Below, one piece after another: positions 1-7,765 of a stretch of DNA of 26,786 bases. The position numbers and the translations under genes are program-made. The DNA lies in assembly GCA_964532175.1 (NCBI GenBank), contig CAZHGP010000017.1, forward strand, positions 1-26,786. Reading direction: 5' to 3'. The DNA is from JAVZCJ01 sp964532175. Lineage in GTDB: Archaea > Thermoproteota > Nitrososphaeria_A > Caldarchaeales > JAVZCJ01. Within the stretch, counting starts at the first letter, position 1. The number at the start of each line of letters is the position of its first letter. The notes under the pieces are model-generated. The model searched no databases. It saw nothing but the letters and a program-made list of their open reading frames with translations, and had not been told where the DNA came from.

Positions 1-30
1 GCTTATAGTATCTATGCCAACTACTCTCAT
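1..30 (-). CDS. Possible 5' end of a divergent gene, cut by window edge
   Basis: On the minus strand an ATG at 30 opens a frame reading MRVVGIDTIS to the window edge. This nearly matches the start of the plus-strand endonuclease gene (MRVVGIGIIS). Two of the four base differences are synonymous. A GGGGTG sequence lies about 20 bases upstream, separated from the ATG by the 16-base hairpin. Only ten codons are visible, so this could equally be one arm of an RNA stem. No function can be assigned. Confidence 0.2.
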   Translation of the reverse strand, partial: MRVVGIDTIS

Positions 31-33
31 TTC

Positions 34-49
34 TCGGCAGAAATGCCGA
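34..49 (+). other. Short hairpin with GAAA tetraloop followed by T-run
   Basis: A perfect 6-bp stem (TCGGCA / TGCCGA) encloses GAAA, a GNRA-type loop, on the plus strand. It is followed by CACCCC and a T-run at about 56-62. It lies in the spacer of the 1-30/83-112 inverted repeat. It could be a terminator for something entering from the left or part of a larger fold. On the minus strand the loop reads TTTC. Confidence 0.5.
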
Positions 50-82
50 CACCCCTTTTTTAAATATTATGGGGGTGATATC

Positions 83-937
83 ATGAGAGTGGTTGGTATA
101 GGTATTATAAGCAAGAGGGGTAAGAAAAGAAAATATCTACCATTAGAAATAAGAGCAAAGATGTATGATGATGTTGTTGAACTAGGAAGACAAGGACTAA
201 AATACAAAGAAATTCAAAAAATAATTTATAAAAAACATAGAAAACGATTACCTATACCTACTATTTTCTGTTGGGTTAATAAAAAATATCATCCACTTGG
301 AAGAGTCAATAAATTCGATGGAAAACCTTCACTAGAACTTGCATATATTAATGGGGTAATGCTTAGTGATGGTTGCAAATACCTTGACGATAGAGCATAT
401 CGTTTAAAATTAGGAGTTAAGGATAAAGAATTTGCTGAAGAATTTGGAAGATGTTTAGCAAAAGTATTAGGAAGAGGGAAGCCATATAAACCACATTGGA
501 ATGAATATCGAAAAGTATGGGTTGTAGTGGGATGCGGCATTCAACTTTATAAATTCTTAGATAAATCTTTAGAGGGATTAAAGCCATGCATTGAGCATTG
601 CAAAGATTGCGTTTCTGCTTTTCTAAGAGCACTATTTGATGGAGAAGGTTCGATGGATGAGCACAATCAAGAGCTAGTGCTTTACAATACAAATAAAGAG
701 CTATTAATTTATGCTAAATATCTTTTAAAGAAATACTTTGATATTAATACTACAGGACCATATTTAAAAACAAAGAAAGGCAGTATTAAACATTTTCCAA
801 ATGGTAAAATTGCGAAGACTAATGAAGACTGCTATTATATATACATTCGTGCAAATAGTCTATTGAATTTCTATAAATGCATAGGGTTTACGATAAAAAG
901 AAAACAACAAAGATTAAGTGAGGCGATCAAGCAATAA
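83..937 (+). CDS. Free-standing LAGLIDADG homing endonuclease
   Basis: The 284-residue product carries two LAGLIDADG dodecapeptide-like motifs: LAYINGVMLSDG at residues 86-97 and SAFLRALFDGEG at 178-189. Each ends in the acidic residue that binds the catalytic metal in this family. Residues about 18-70 are basic and helical and look like a helix-turn-helix DNA-binding region. An earlier in-frame ATG exists at 14, but ATG 83 is preferred because GGGGGTGAT sits just upstream at 71-79 with good spacing. No host exons or intein splice motifs surround it, so it appears free-standing. Its first ten codons form the right arm of a 30-bp inverted repeat. Family assignment is solid; its target and whether it is active are unknown. 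Confidence 0.85.
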   Translation: MRVVGIGIISKRGKKRKYLPLEIRAKMYDDVVELGRQGLKYKEIQKIIYKKHRKRLPIPTIFCWVNKKYHPLGRVNKFDGKPSLELAYINGVMLSDGCKYLDDRAYRLKLGVKDKEFAEEFGRCLAKVLGRGKPYKPHWNEYRKVWVVVGCGIQLYKFLDKSLEGLKPCIEHCKDCVSAFLRALFDGEGSMDEHNQELVLYNTNKELLIYAKYLLKKYFDINTTGPYLKTKKGSIKHFPNGKIAKTNEDCYYIYIRANSLLNFYKCIGFTIKRKQQRLSEAIKQ

Positions 938-959
938 TTTCTCCCCTCTTTTTAGTTCT

Positions 960-1075
960 CTTATTAAAAATATTAAAATTTATATTAAAGCAAATTTAGA
1001 AACTAGGATTAATAGGATAGCTAAAAGAGATAAAATCAATTTTAATAAAGCTTTAAAAGAAACTTTAGAAAAAGT
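960..1075 (+). pseudogene. Ribbon-helix-helix (CopG/Arc-like) remnant
   Basis: The frame reads IKIYIKANL, then a helix (ETRINRIAKRDK), a turn and a second helix (FNKALKETLEK), matching the strand-helix-helix pattern of ribbon-helix-helix proteins. No ATG, GTG or TTG with a ribosome binding site precedes it. The similarity stops where the left end of a MITE-like repeat begins (1073), after which the frame encodes an unrelated tail. I read it as a small DNA-binding or antitoxin gene that lost both ends. This rests on pattern only. Confidence 0.3.
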
Positions 1076-1306
1076 GTGCGTTCAACTATTCATAAATATA
1101 TCTTATATGCTAAATTACTTTATTTTTTAATTATATGTTAGGTATAAAAAAATAGAATTAAACCATAAAGCAAAAATTTAGAAACTTTAGAGTTTTCTTT
1201 TTTATAAATTTAAATTAAATTCTATAAAAGCTCTATATTATATGCTTTAAAATTCTACTTTCTAAGTATAAAAAAAAGGATTATAGAAATAATAGTTGGG
1301 CACACT
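1073..1306. mobile_element. MITE-like element with imperfect terminal inverted repeats
   Basis: The left end reads AGTGTGCGTTCAACTATT (1073-1090). The reverse complement of the right end reads AGTGTGCCCAACTATT (1291-1306). The shared parts are AGTGTGC and CAACTATT, with a two-base length difference in the middle. The 234-base interior is very AT-rich and has no convincing ORF. No clear target-site duplication is visible, so it may be an old remnant. Its left end abuts the ribbon-helix-helix remnant. The rest of the geneless stretch 938-1312 shows nothing else I can support. Confidence 0.4.
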
Positions 1307-1312
1307 CTTAAT

Positions 1313-2584
1313 TTAAAAACTATAGGTGCTATATTTCCAACTTTCTAAATAAATTTTTTGTTTATCTGTAAGAGTATCAATTTTAATTCCTAAAGAAGAA
1401 AGTTTTGTTTCAGCTACTTTAATATCAACTTCTAAAGGTACATTGTAAACTTTAGCTTTTAAATTCAGTTTATCCTTATTTTTTATAACATATTCTGCAC
1501 AAAGTGCATGAAGAGAGAAACTTAAATCCATTATTTCTGGAGGGTGACCTCTACCTAAAACAAGATTTACAAGTCTTCCATCAGCTAATAAATATATTTT
1601 TCTATTATCATACAAAGTATACTCTGTAACATATGGAAAAACTTCTCTTTTATTAATAGATAATTCATTCAAGTCTTCTTTATTAATTTCAACATCAAAA
1701 TGTCCAGCGTTACATAATATAACTCCATTTTTAGCATTAATTAAATGTTCTTTTCTTACAACATCTATACAACCAGTAGCAGTTATAACAATATCTGCTA
1801 ATTTAATTGCTTCTTCCATTGGTAAAACTTGAAAACCATCCATATAAGCTTCTAGAGCTTTTATAGGATCTACCTCAGTTATAATTACTCTTGCACCATT
1901 ACCACTAGCTCTTAAAGCTATTCCTTTTGAAACCCAGCCATATCCAGCTATGACAATTGTTTTTCCAGCTAAAAGTATATGTAAGCCATTAAGTATTCCA
2001 AAAATTGCTCCCTGCCCTGTTCCATATCTATTATCAAATAAGCGTTTCGTATTAGCATTATTTATTGCAAAAACTGGAAAAAATAATTTATTTTCTGATT
2101 CTAATGCTTTCAATCTATTAACTCCAGTTGTAGTTTCTTCAAAACCAGCGAAAACATTAATTTCATCTTTCTTAAAATTTTGATGAATAAAAGATATCAT
2201 ATCAGCTCCATCATCATGTATAAGGCTTGGTTTTTGCTCTAAAACCTTTTTAATACACCAATAATAATCTTCATCGCTTTCTCCACGCCAACCAAAAACA
2301 TGAATTCCATTTTCAACTAAAGCTGCTGCAACATCATCTTGAGTAGATAAAGGATTTGATGCTGCTAAAAAAATTTCTGCACCTCCATTTAATAAACAAT
2401 TCATTAAAGCAGCAGTTTCGGAAGTTATATGTAAACAAGCTCCTATTTTTAATCCCTTTAGAGGTTTTTCTTTAGAAAATCTTTCTTTTATTTTTTGTAA
2501 AACAGGCATATTTTTTTCTGACCAAAGTATTTTTTCTCTTCCTTCTTTAGCTAAACTTAAATCTTTAATTTTAAATTCACTCAT
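1313..2584 (-). CDS. ahcY: Adenosylhomocysteinase (S-adenosylhomocysteine hydrolase)
   Basis: This 423-residue cytoplasmic enzyme splits S-adenosylhomocysteine into adenosine and homocysteine, relieving product inhibition of methyltransferases. Family segments visible include CLHITSETAALM near residue 50, HDDGADM near 122-128, the EETTTGV substrate segment near 149-155, and a Rossmann NAD site GYGWVSKGIA near 214. The last differs from the usual GYGWCGKG-type site by lacking its Cys. The C-terminal KIYLESWKY is typical of the family. The length matches archaeal members. It lies 42 bases downstream of the methionyl-tRNA synthetase gene on the same strand, so the two are probably co-transcribed and linked through methionine/SAM metabolism. 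In some archaea this family prefers S-inosylhomocysteine; the sequence alone does not exclude that. Confidence 0.93.
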   Translation of the reverse strand: MSEFKIKDLSLAKEGREKILWSEKNMPVLQKIKERFSKEKPLKGLKIGACLHITSETAALMNCLLNGGAEIFLAASNPLSTQDDVAAALVENGIHVFGWRGESDEDYYWCIKKVLEQKPSLIHDDGADMISFIHQNFKKDEINVFAGFEETTTGVNRLKALESENKLFFPVFAINNANTKRLFDNRYGTGQGAIFGILNGLHILLAGKTIVIAGYGWVSKGIALRASGNGARVIITEVDPIKALEAYMDGFQVLPMEEAIKLADIVITATGCIDVVRKEHLINAKNGVILCNAGHFDVEINKEDLNELSINKREVFPYVTEYTLYDNRKIYLLADGRLVNLVLGRGHPPEIMDLSFSLHALCAEYVIKNKDKLNLKAKVYNVPLEVDIKVAETKLSSLGIKIDTLTDKQKIYLESWKYSTYSF

Positions 2585-2626
2585 ATCAATTTCACTTTAA
2601 AATATTTTTTGAAGTTCTAATTTAAG

Positions 2627-4111
2627 CTATTCTATTTTCTTAAATAAATATTCGCCTCTTTTAATTTTTTCTTTAAATTCTTTTCTAAATTTACAATCTT
2701 TTAAACTAGTTATTCTTGTTCCTAATTGATTTGCAATTTTTTCTGCAGTAAATGGTAAAAATGGATAAATTATAATTGAAATTATCCTACATGCTTCTAA
2801 TAAATTATATAAAACATTTTCTAAATCTTTTCCTTTTAATTTCCAAGGTTCTTTATCATTTATGTATTTATTACAATATTTAACAAATTCCATTATTTCA
2901 TTTAATGCTTTTTGTAATTCAAAATTTTCTATATAATTAAAGATTTTTTTAATATTAAGCTTTTTATCTAATTCTTTTTTTCCAGAAAATTTTTCAAATC
3001 CAGATTTTTCAGCAAGAACAATTACTCTATTAATTAAATTTCCTAAATCTCCTATAAGTTCTTTATTAATTCTATTTTTTAAAGCATTTTCTGAAAAATC
3101 CCCATCTTCAAATGTAGGTATTTCTCTTATTAAATAATATCTAAGCTCATCTGCAGTATAATTTTCTAATAATTTAAGTGGTTCAACTATATTACCTAAA
3201 GTTTTACTCATTTTTTGGCCACCAACAGTAATATAACCATGAATCAAAATAGATTTTGGTAATGGTAATCCAGCAGATAAAAGTATTGCAGGCCAATATA
3301 TAGCATGAAAACGTATTATCCCTTTTCCAATTACATGAATATTAGCAGGCCACCATTTTTTAAAAATTTCATCATTTTTACCAAAACCTATTGCAGTTAA
3401 ATAAGTTCCTAATGCATCAAACCATACATAAATTATTTGCGAGTCGTCCCCTGGTACAGGTATTCCCCATCCTTTTGCTCTTTTTCGAGAACGCGAAATA
3501 CTAAAATCTTCTAAACCTTGTTTAATAAAACTTAAAACTTCATGTTTCCTATTTTCTGGAATTATTCTTATTTTATCATTTTCAATTAATTTTTGTAATA
3601 TATCTTGATATTTTGATAATCTAAAGAAGTAATTTTCCTCTTCTACAATTTCTGGTTTAGTTTTATGTTCAGGACATAAACCATTTTCTAAATCTTTTTC
3701 TGTATAAAATGCTTCGCAGCCAATACAATATAATCCTTTATACTTTTTCTTATAAATATCTCCAGATTTTTCACATAATTTCCATAATTTTTCTATACCG
3801 GGCCAATGTTCTTCTTTACTTGAAGTACGTAAAAAAGCATTAAAAGAAAGTCCTATTTTTTCTGCAAAATCTTTAAAATATTGTGCATTAATATCACAAA
3901 GATTTTGAGTATCTATACCTAGTTTTTCAGCAGCTTGAACATTTTTTAAGCTATTTTCATCAGTTCCAGTAGTAAGAAAAACCTCATATCCTTTTAATCT
4001 ATAATATCTTGCAATCACGTCTGTTTGAACAAATTCTAAAGCATGTCCTATATGTGGAGGGGCATTTACATATGGTATAGCTGTAGTTATATAAAATTTC
4101 CTCTTTTTAAT
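2627..4111 (-). CDS. metG: Methionyl-tRNA synthetase, probable ATT (or ACG) start
   Basis: This class I synthetase charges tRNA-Met. The GTG at 4018 would cut off the essential N terminus. Reading on upstream gives KFYITTAIPYVNAPPHIGHA, the canonical MetRS N terminus with its HIGH motif, and the frame stays open back to a TGA at 4121-4123. No ATG, GTG or TTG occurs there. GGTGAT at 4120-4125 lies 8 bases before ATT (4109-4111) and 5 before ACG, so ATT is the best start, giving 494 residues. A zinc knuckle (CIGC then CPEH) and the KMSKT signature are present. The C-terminal EMAP-like domain of some MetRS is absent. ahcY follows 42 bases downstream. Identity is certain; the start codon is inferred. 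Confidence 0.93.
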   Translation of the reverse strand: MKKRKFYITTAIPYVNAPPHIGHALEFVQTDVIARYYRLKGYEVFLTTGTDENSLKNVQAAEKLGIDTQNLCDINAQYFKDFAEKIGLSFNAFLRTSSKEEHWPGIEKLWKLCEKSGDIYKKKYKGLYCIGCEAFYTEKDLENGLCPEHKTKPEIVEEENYFFRLSKYQDILQKLIENDKIRIIPENRKHEVLSFIKQGLEDFSISRSRKRAKGWGIPVPGDDSQIIYVWFDALGTYLTAIGFGKNDEIFKKWWPANIHVIGKGIIRFHAIYWPAILLSAGLPLPKSILIHGYITVGGQKMSKTLGNIVEPLKLLENYTADELRYYLIREIPTFEDGDFSENALKNRINKELIGDLGNLINRVIVLAEKSGFEKFSGKKELDKKLNIKKIFNYIENFELQKALNEIMEFVKYCNKYINDKEPWKLKGKDLENVLYNLLEACRIISIIIYPFLPFTAEKIANQLGTRITSLKDCKFRKEFKEKIKRGEYLFKKIE

Positions 4112-4328
4112 CGTAAAATATCACCTTCTAAAAATTATTTTCTATTTCTCTTTTATTCTTTTCTTGTACTCTAATTTTTTATGGATATTTATTAATTTTA
4201 ATAAAAAGAAGTCATATAAGTAATTATAAAGCTTTATTTAAAAAAAGAAATTATGAATAGTTAATAAAATAAAAATATAGATTTTATTTTTTTAAATTTT
4301 CATTAATTTTAATAAACTTTTATTTAAT

Positions 4329-5411
4329 CTATAACATTTTAACTCCAAGTTCTTGTATTAACATATTAATTTCTTCATCTATTTTCTTAGAATTGCCAAT
4401 TTCTTCTAATTGCTTTAATTTTTCTTCTTTATCTTTCTTTTGAGATATTTCTAAAATATTTTGAGAAGGAGTTACTCCTGTTAAAACTAATGAAACTTGT
4501 ATTGTTGAAGCATAATAGTTATCTATTCTTGCTCCCCATATCACAAGAGCATTTTCACTCATTAATTGAGAAATTATTTCGCCAGGTTTAGCTGCTTCTG
4601 CAAGACTCATATCTTCTCCACCTGTAACATGTATAATAGCTCCAGTAATTCCATCATAAGTTATATCTAATAATGGACAATTCAGCGCATTGAATGTAGC
4701 TTCTTCAGCTCTATTTATTGAAGAAGCCCATCCTATTCCAATAGCAGCCAATCTACCTTTTTCAACAATTGTTTTAAAATCAGCATAATCTAAATTTACT
4801 AAACTAGGTTTAGATATAGATTCTGTTATACTTATTATCATATTTTTTACAACTTCATCTGCTAAATAGAAAGCATTTAATAATTTGTAACCAGGATATA
4901 ATTCACGTAATTTATTATTATCAATAACCATTACTGTATTACATGCTTGTTGCATTTTTTCAAGACCTTTAAGAGCAATTCTTTTACGAAGACTACCTTC
5001 AAAGTTAAATGGAAGAGTTACTACTCCTACAACTGTAGCTCCTTTATCTCTTGCTATTTCTGCGATTAAAGGTGCACCTCCAGTACCTGTTCCACCACCA
5101 AGTCCAGCTGAAATAAAAACTATATCAGCATCAGAGACTGCTTGTTCTATTTCATCAATAGATTCTTCTGCTGCTAATCTCCCAATTTCAGGATCTCCTC
5201 CAGCACCTTTTTCGTGAGTTACATTTTTTCCTAATAAAACTTTTTTATGAGCTCTAATCATATCTAAATGTTGTTTATCCGTATTCATTGCAATAAAGTA
5301 TACTCCACTTAATCCATTTAAAGCAAGTCTATGGAGAGTATTACATCCAGCTCCTCCAACTCCAATTAAATGTATTCTGATAGGTTTATAAAAAGAATAT
5401 TCTTCTAACAT
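4329..5411 (-). CDS. ftsZ: Tubulin-like cell-division GTPase FtsZ
   Basis: This 360-residue FtsZ polymerises on GTP to form the division ring. It shows the GVGGAGCN nucleotide loop (residues 17-24), the tubulin signature GGGTGTG (105-111), a VIDNNKL segment (162-168), and the T7 synergy loop NLDYAD (206-211) with the catalytic acidic residues kept. The C-terminal 40 residues or so are charged and probably linker-like, ending in a helix that may bind a partner. The start ATG follows the stop of a ribbon-helix-helix gene by one base, so translation is coupled. An archaeal FtsZ1/FtsZ2 assignment needs a tree. It is not CetZ-like, because the typical FtsZ T7 loop is present. Confidence 0.95.
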   Translation of the reverse strand: MLEEYSFYKPIRIHLIGVGGAGCNTLHRLALNGLSGVYFIAMNTDKQHLDMIRAHKKVLLGKNVTHEKGAGGDPEIGRLAAEESIDEIEQAVSDADIVFISAGLGGGTGTGGAPLIAEIARDKGATVVGVVTLPFNFEGSLRKRIALKGLEKMQQACNTVMVIDNNKLRELYPGYKLLNAFYLADEVVKNMIISITESISKPSLVNLDYADFKTIVEKGRLAAIGIGWASSINRAEEATFNALNCPLLDITYDGITGAIIHVTGGEDMSLAEAAKPGEIISQLMSENALVIWGARIDNYYASTIQVSLVLTGVTPSQNILEISQKKDKEEKLKQLEEIGNSKKIDEEINMLIQELGVKML

Positions 5412-5412
5412 T

Positions 5413-5574
5413 TTAGGTCCTTAATGTTATTTCTTCTTTAATTTCTTCTTTAATTAAATCTCTTACAGCCATTCTAATAACTTCAGCTCTATTAGGATAA
5501 AGTTTTTTCTGAACTAATTCATCTATTGCTTTGAGATATGCTTCAGGTAAATGAACTGTAATAGCTTTCAACAT
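5413..5574 (-). CDS. CdrS-like ribbon-helix-helix regulator upstream of ftsZ
   Basis: This 53-residue protein begins MLKAITVHLPEAYLKAID, a ribbon-helix-helix beta strand and first helix. The turn YPNRAEV and second helix VIRMAVRDLIKEE follow. GGTGAT lies just before the ATG, so the start is well supported. It ends one base before ftsZ. In haloarchaea the short ribbon-helix-helix factor CdrS is encoded next to ftsZ2 and controls division genes; size, fold and position here match that arrangement. Palindromes just upstream (5610-5645) are candidate operators for autoregulation. Regulation of ftsZ is inference from family and position. Confidence 0.85.
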   Translation of the reverse strand: MLKAITVHLPEAYLKAIDELVQKKLYPNRAEVIRMAVRDLIKEEIKEEITLRT

Positions 5575-5609
5575 AAATCACCAATTAAAATGGCTCAGAT
5601 TCTTTAAAA

Positions 5610-5645
5610 TATATATTGGTATATATATTGAATATACATATGTAT
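5610..5645 (-). promoter_or_regulatory. Promoter region with two palindromes ahead of cdrS-like/ftsZ
   Basis: A TATATAT-TGG-TATATATA inverted repeat (5610-5627) and a perfect 12-base palindrome ATACATATGTAT (5634-5645) lie 36-71 bases upstream of the ribbon-helix-helix start codon. The first is placed where a TATA box would be. Ribbon-helix-helix dimers bind short palindromes, so these are candidate operators. AT-rich DNA produces such palindromes by chance, so support is moderate. Confidence 0.4.
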
Positions 5646-5756
5646 TACTTAGCATATATAGCAAGATTCTAGAAAGATAAAAAAATGAGGAAAAAATTAG
5701 TTAAAAGAATAATTATTTTCAATTTTTGATTTTTTTATAAGATTAAAAAATAAATT

Positions 5757-6038
5757 TTATCTATTTACATCAGCATTTATCCGTTCAGAAAGAAAATGTC
5801 CATGAAGATAAACATAAGCTTTTTTTACACCTTCAACAGATTCTGCTACAGTTTTTATAGCTTTAGCTAAACTATAAGCAAGTGGACAATAAGGACTTGT
5901 TGCAATAAAATCTATTTGAATTAAACCTTCTCCAATTTCTTTTACATTCATTATTAAACCTAAAGCTCCAAGAGAAAGACCTACTTCAGGGTCTATTATA
6001 GCTTCTACTTTATTTCTTACTTTTTCGATTAGAGACAA
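5757..6038 (-). CDS. DUF59/MIP18-family Fe-S assembly protein (SufT/PaaD-like)
   Basis: This 93-residue single-domain protein has the family start pattern IDPEVGLSLGALGLI (Asp-Pro-Glu-x-Gly) at residues 16-30 and the conserved Cys in SPYCPLA (residues 48-54). Family members help mature or insert iron-sulfur clusters. The start is TTG at 6036-6038, preceded by GTGGTG with good spacing. It stands alone on the minus strand, and the ftsZ operon downstream has its own promoter region between them. The specific client proteins cannot be told from sequence. Confidence 0.85.
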   Translation of the reverse strand: MSLIEKVRNKVEAIIDPEVGLSLGALGLIMNVKEIGEGLIQIDFIATSPYCPLAYSLAKAIKTVAESVEGVKKAYVYLHGHFLSERINADVNR

Positions 6039-6148
6039 ATAGCACCACTTCTCTATTTATTAAAAATAGAGGAAAATATTAAAGTTTTTATTTAGCTTTA
6101 TTTAATCACTTTTCTAATATATTAGCTTAAAAAATAAGTTGATAAAAA

Positions 6149-7756
6149 ATGTGTCATATTGATTGTAAAAAATTAGCAATAATTTTACTAATTTTTTTAT
6201 TAGAAATAAGCATATGTCAAGCATATATAAATGATTTTAATAACATAAGCAATAATCAAAAACAAAGGGAAATAAATAGAATAATTGAAATTACATATAG
6301 TGGTCTTACATATATAAGAGATGAAGTTACTATTAATAGTAAAGAAGTATTTTCAATAGGATTTCCAAAGGAATATAAAGAGAAAATACTAACATATCAT
6401 ATTTTAAGTAATTTTAGTGAAATAATAGGAATTGAAGAAAAAGGAGAATTGTTTTTTATAAATATTTTTAATAATGCTTCAAAAGAAGAGAAAATTATTC
6501 TTTTAACAATTTTTGATAAGTTAGTTTTTGAAACAGAAGAAGAATTTATTTTAAAAATTGTTAAAAATCCTATAATTAATGAGGAAATAACACTTTTAAA
6601 TTTAACAATAAAATTCCCTTCAGGATCAAATGTTACTATTCCTAAAGAAATGGAAGCATTAAATAATGAAAGAACAATACTTTTTGAAAGAATTACCAAT
6701 ATACCAAAACTTGAATTTAAAGAAGCTTCTATAGAGTTTAAATCAAATAAAATAGCTTTTTATCATATTGAGAATGGAGAGATAAAATTCATAATTAAAG
6801 ATAAAATAATAGAAGAAAAAAGTACCATTTTTTATAATGGAAATAAAAAAATAGATAAAATATATATTAAAATTCCTAGAAATATTACTATAATAGATGT
6901 GAAAGATGAAATAAGCAGCTTATCAAAAACTATTTCAGAAAATGAAATATCCATTCAATTAAGGTATCCTCTTTCAAAAGGAGAGAAAACTACTATAATA
7001 ATTATCTATTATGATACAAGTGATAGAATAATTAAGAGAGATGATGAATACTTAATTTATTTTCCATCCTTTTATAATGCAACATATACTAAGTATAGCT
7101 TTTCAATAGAGTTGCCTTCATCATTCAATATTAAAGAGATAAACCCTGAACCTGAGTTATTTTCTAAGGAATTGTATAGCTCAATTATAAAATTCTATAG
7201 AGAAAACTTTATTCCAATATCTTTTAAATATAGAATAATTTTAGATTATTCAGAAACATTTTCATTAACGATATTTTATCCATATATATGGTTAATAATA
7301 ATTATAGCTATTATTCCTACAATTCTTTTAAGAGAAAAAATACTTTATAGAAAAGAGAAAATAGTTATACCATTGGATTTAAAGAATTTATTAAATGAAT
7401 TAATAAAATATTATATTGAATTAAATGAGTTAAGAGAGAAAATAATTTCTTTGAGAATTGAAAAAATATCAGAAAAGGAATTATCATTAATTAAGAGAAA
7501 AAGAGAAGAAACTATAGAATTAAGAAAAAGAATTGAGAAAGCATATCCTCAAATAAGTAAAATACTTAAGAAAATAGATGAAGTTAATATTGAAGCAAAT
7601 AAACTATTAGAGGATCTTCTTAAATTAGAAAAAGAGTATAAATTAGGAAGAATTCCTAAAAAAGTTATATCAACAATAGAGAAAGAAAATATTAAGAGAA
7701 TTAAGGAAATAAATTTGTATATTGAAGAATTAATAGAAGAATTAAGAGGTTTTTAA
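6149..7756 (+). CDS. Membrane-anchored surface protein with cytoplasmic coiled coil, unknown function
   Basis: I do not recognise a specific family. The 535-residue product has an N-terminal signal peptide (hydrophobic core LAIILLIFLL, residues 9-18). A beta-rich ectodomain of roughly 350 residues follows, with several N-x-S/T sites. One transmembrane helix lies near residues 374-396 (IWLIIIIAIIPTILL), followed by basic residues and about 135 residues of charged, Leu/Ile-heptad coiled coil. Topology is therefore outside-out ectodomain with an intracellular coil. The arrangement is loosely reminiscent of ribophorin I/OST1-like proteins, but no residue-level evidence supports that. It converges on PCNA with 9 bases between the stops. 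Confidence 0.7.
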   Translation: MCHIDCKKLAIILLIFLLEISICQAYINDFNNISNNQKQREINRIIEITYSGLTYIRDEVTINSKEVFSIGFPKEYKEKILTYHILSNFSEIIGIEEKGELFFINIFNNASKEEKIILLTIFDKLVFETEEEFILKIVKNPIINEEITLLNLTIKFPSGSNVTIPKEMEALNNERTILFERITNIPKLEFKEASIEFKSNKIAFYHIENGEIKFIIKDKIIEEKSTIFYNGNKKIDKIYIKIPRNITIIDVKDEISSLSKTISENEISIQLRYPLSKGEKTTIIIIYYDTSDRIIKRDDEYLIYFPSFYNATYTKYSFSIELPSSFNIKEINPEPELFSKELYSSIIKFYRENFIPISFKYRIILDYSETFSLTIFYPYIWLIIIIAIIPTILLREKILYRKEKIVIPLDLKNLLNELIKYYIELNELREKIISLRIEKISEKELSLIKRKREETIELRKRIEKAYPQISKILKKIDEVNIEANKLLEDLLKLEKEYKLGRIPKKVISTIEKENIKRIKEINLYIEELIEELRGF

Positions 7757-7765
7757 TTCTAGATT

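Larger units (their letters stand above)
1..112. repeat. 30-bp inverted repeat flanking a short spacer
   Basis: Bases 1-30 pair with bases 83-112 over their whole length: 26 Watson-Crick pairs plus 4 positions (8/105, 11/102, 16/97, 22/91) that are G-U in a plus-strand transcript. The left arm may continue beyond the window. The right arm is the first ten codons of the LAGLIDADG gene. Read on the minus strand, the left arm also begins with ATG and stays open (MRVVGIDTIS against MRVVGIGIIS). Either two divergent genes share a 5' end, or a plus-strand RNA folds over the start codon. The pairing is directly visible; its meaning is inference. Confidence 0.8.

Noticed and set aside
918..1130. 70-residue ORF as an intact gene
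   Set aside because: Its start overlaps the end of the endonuclease gene without a ribosome binding site, and its tail comes from the MITE-like end. Only the middle resembles a ribbon-helix-helix, so it is given as a remnant.
2627..4018. MetRS starting at GTG 4018 as a truncated gene
   Set aside because: The conserved N terminus including HIGH is present upstream in the same frame with a good ribosome binding site; only the start codon is unusual.
4190..4316. Two copies of ATTAATTTTAATAAA in the ftsZ-metG intergenic region
   Set aside because: Short, AT-only and likely by chance in such AT-rich DNA.
4276..4333. TATAGATT/AATCTATA inverted repeat over the ftsZ stop codon
   Set aside because: Eight base pairs with a 42-base loop in AT-rich DNA; too weak as a terminator.
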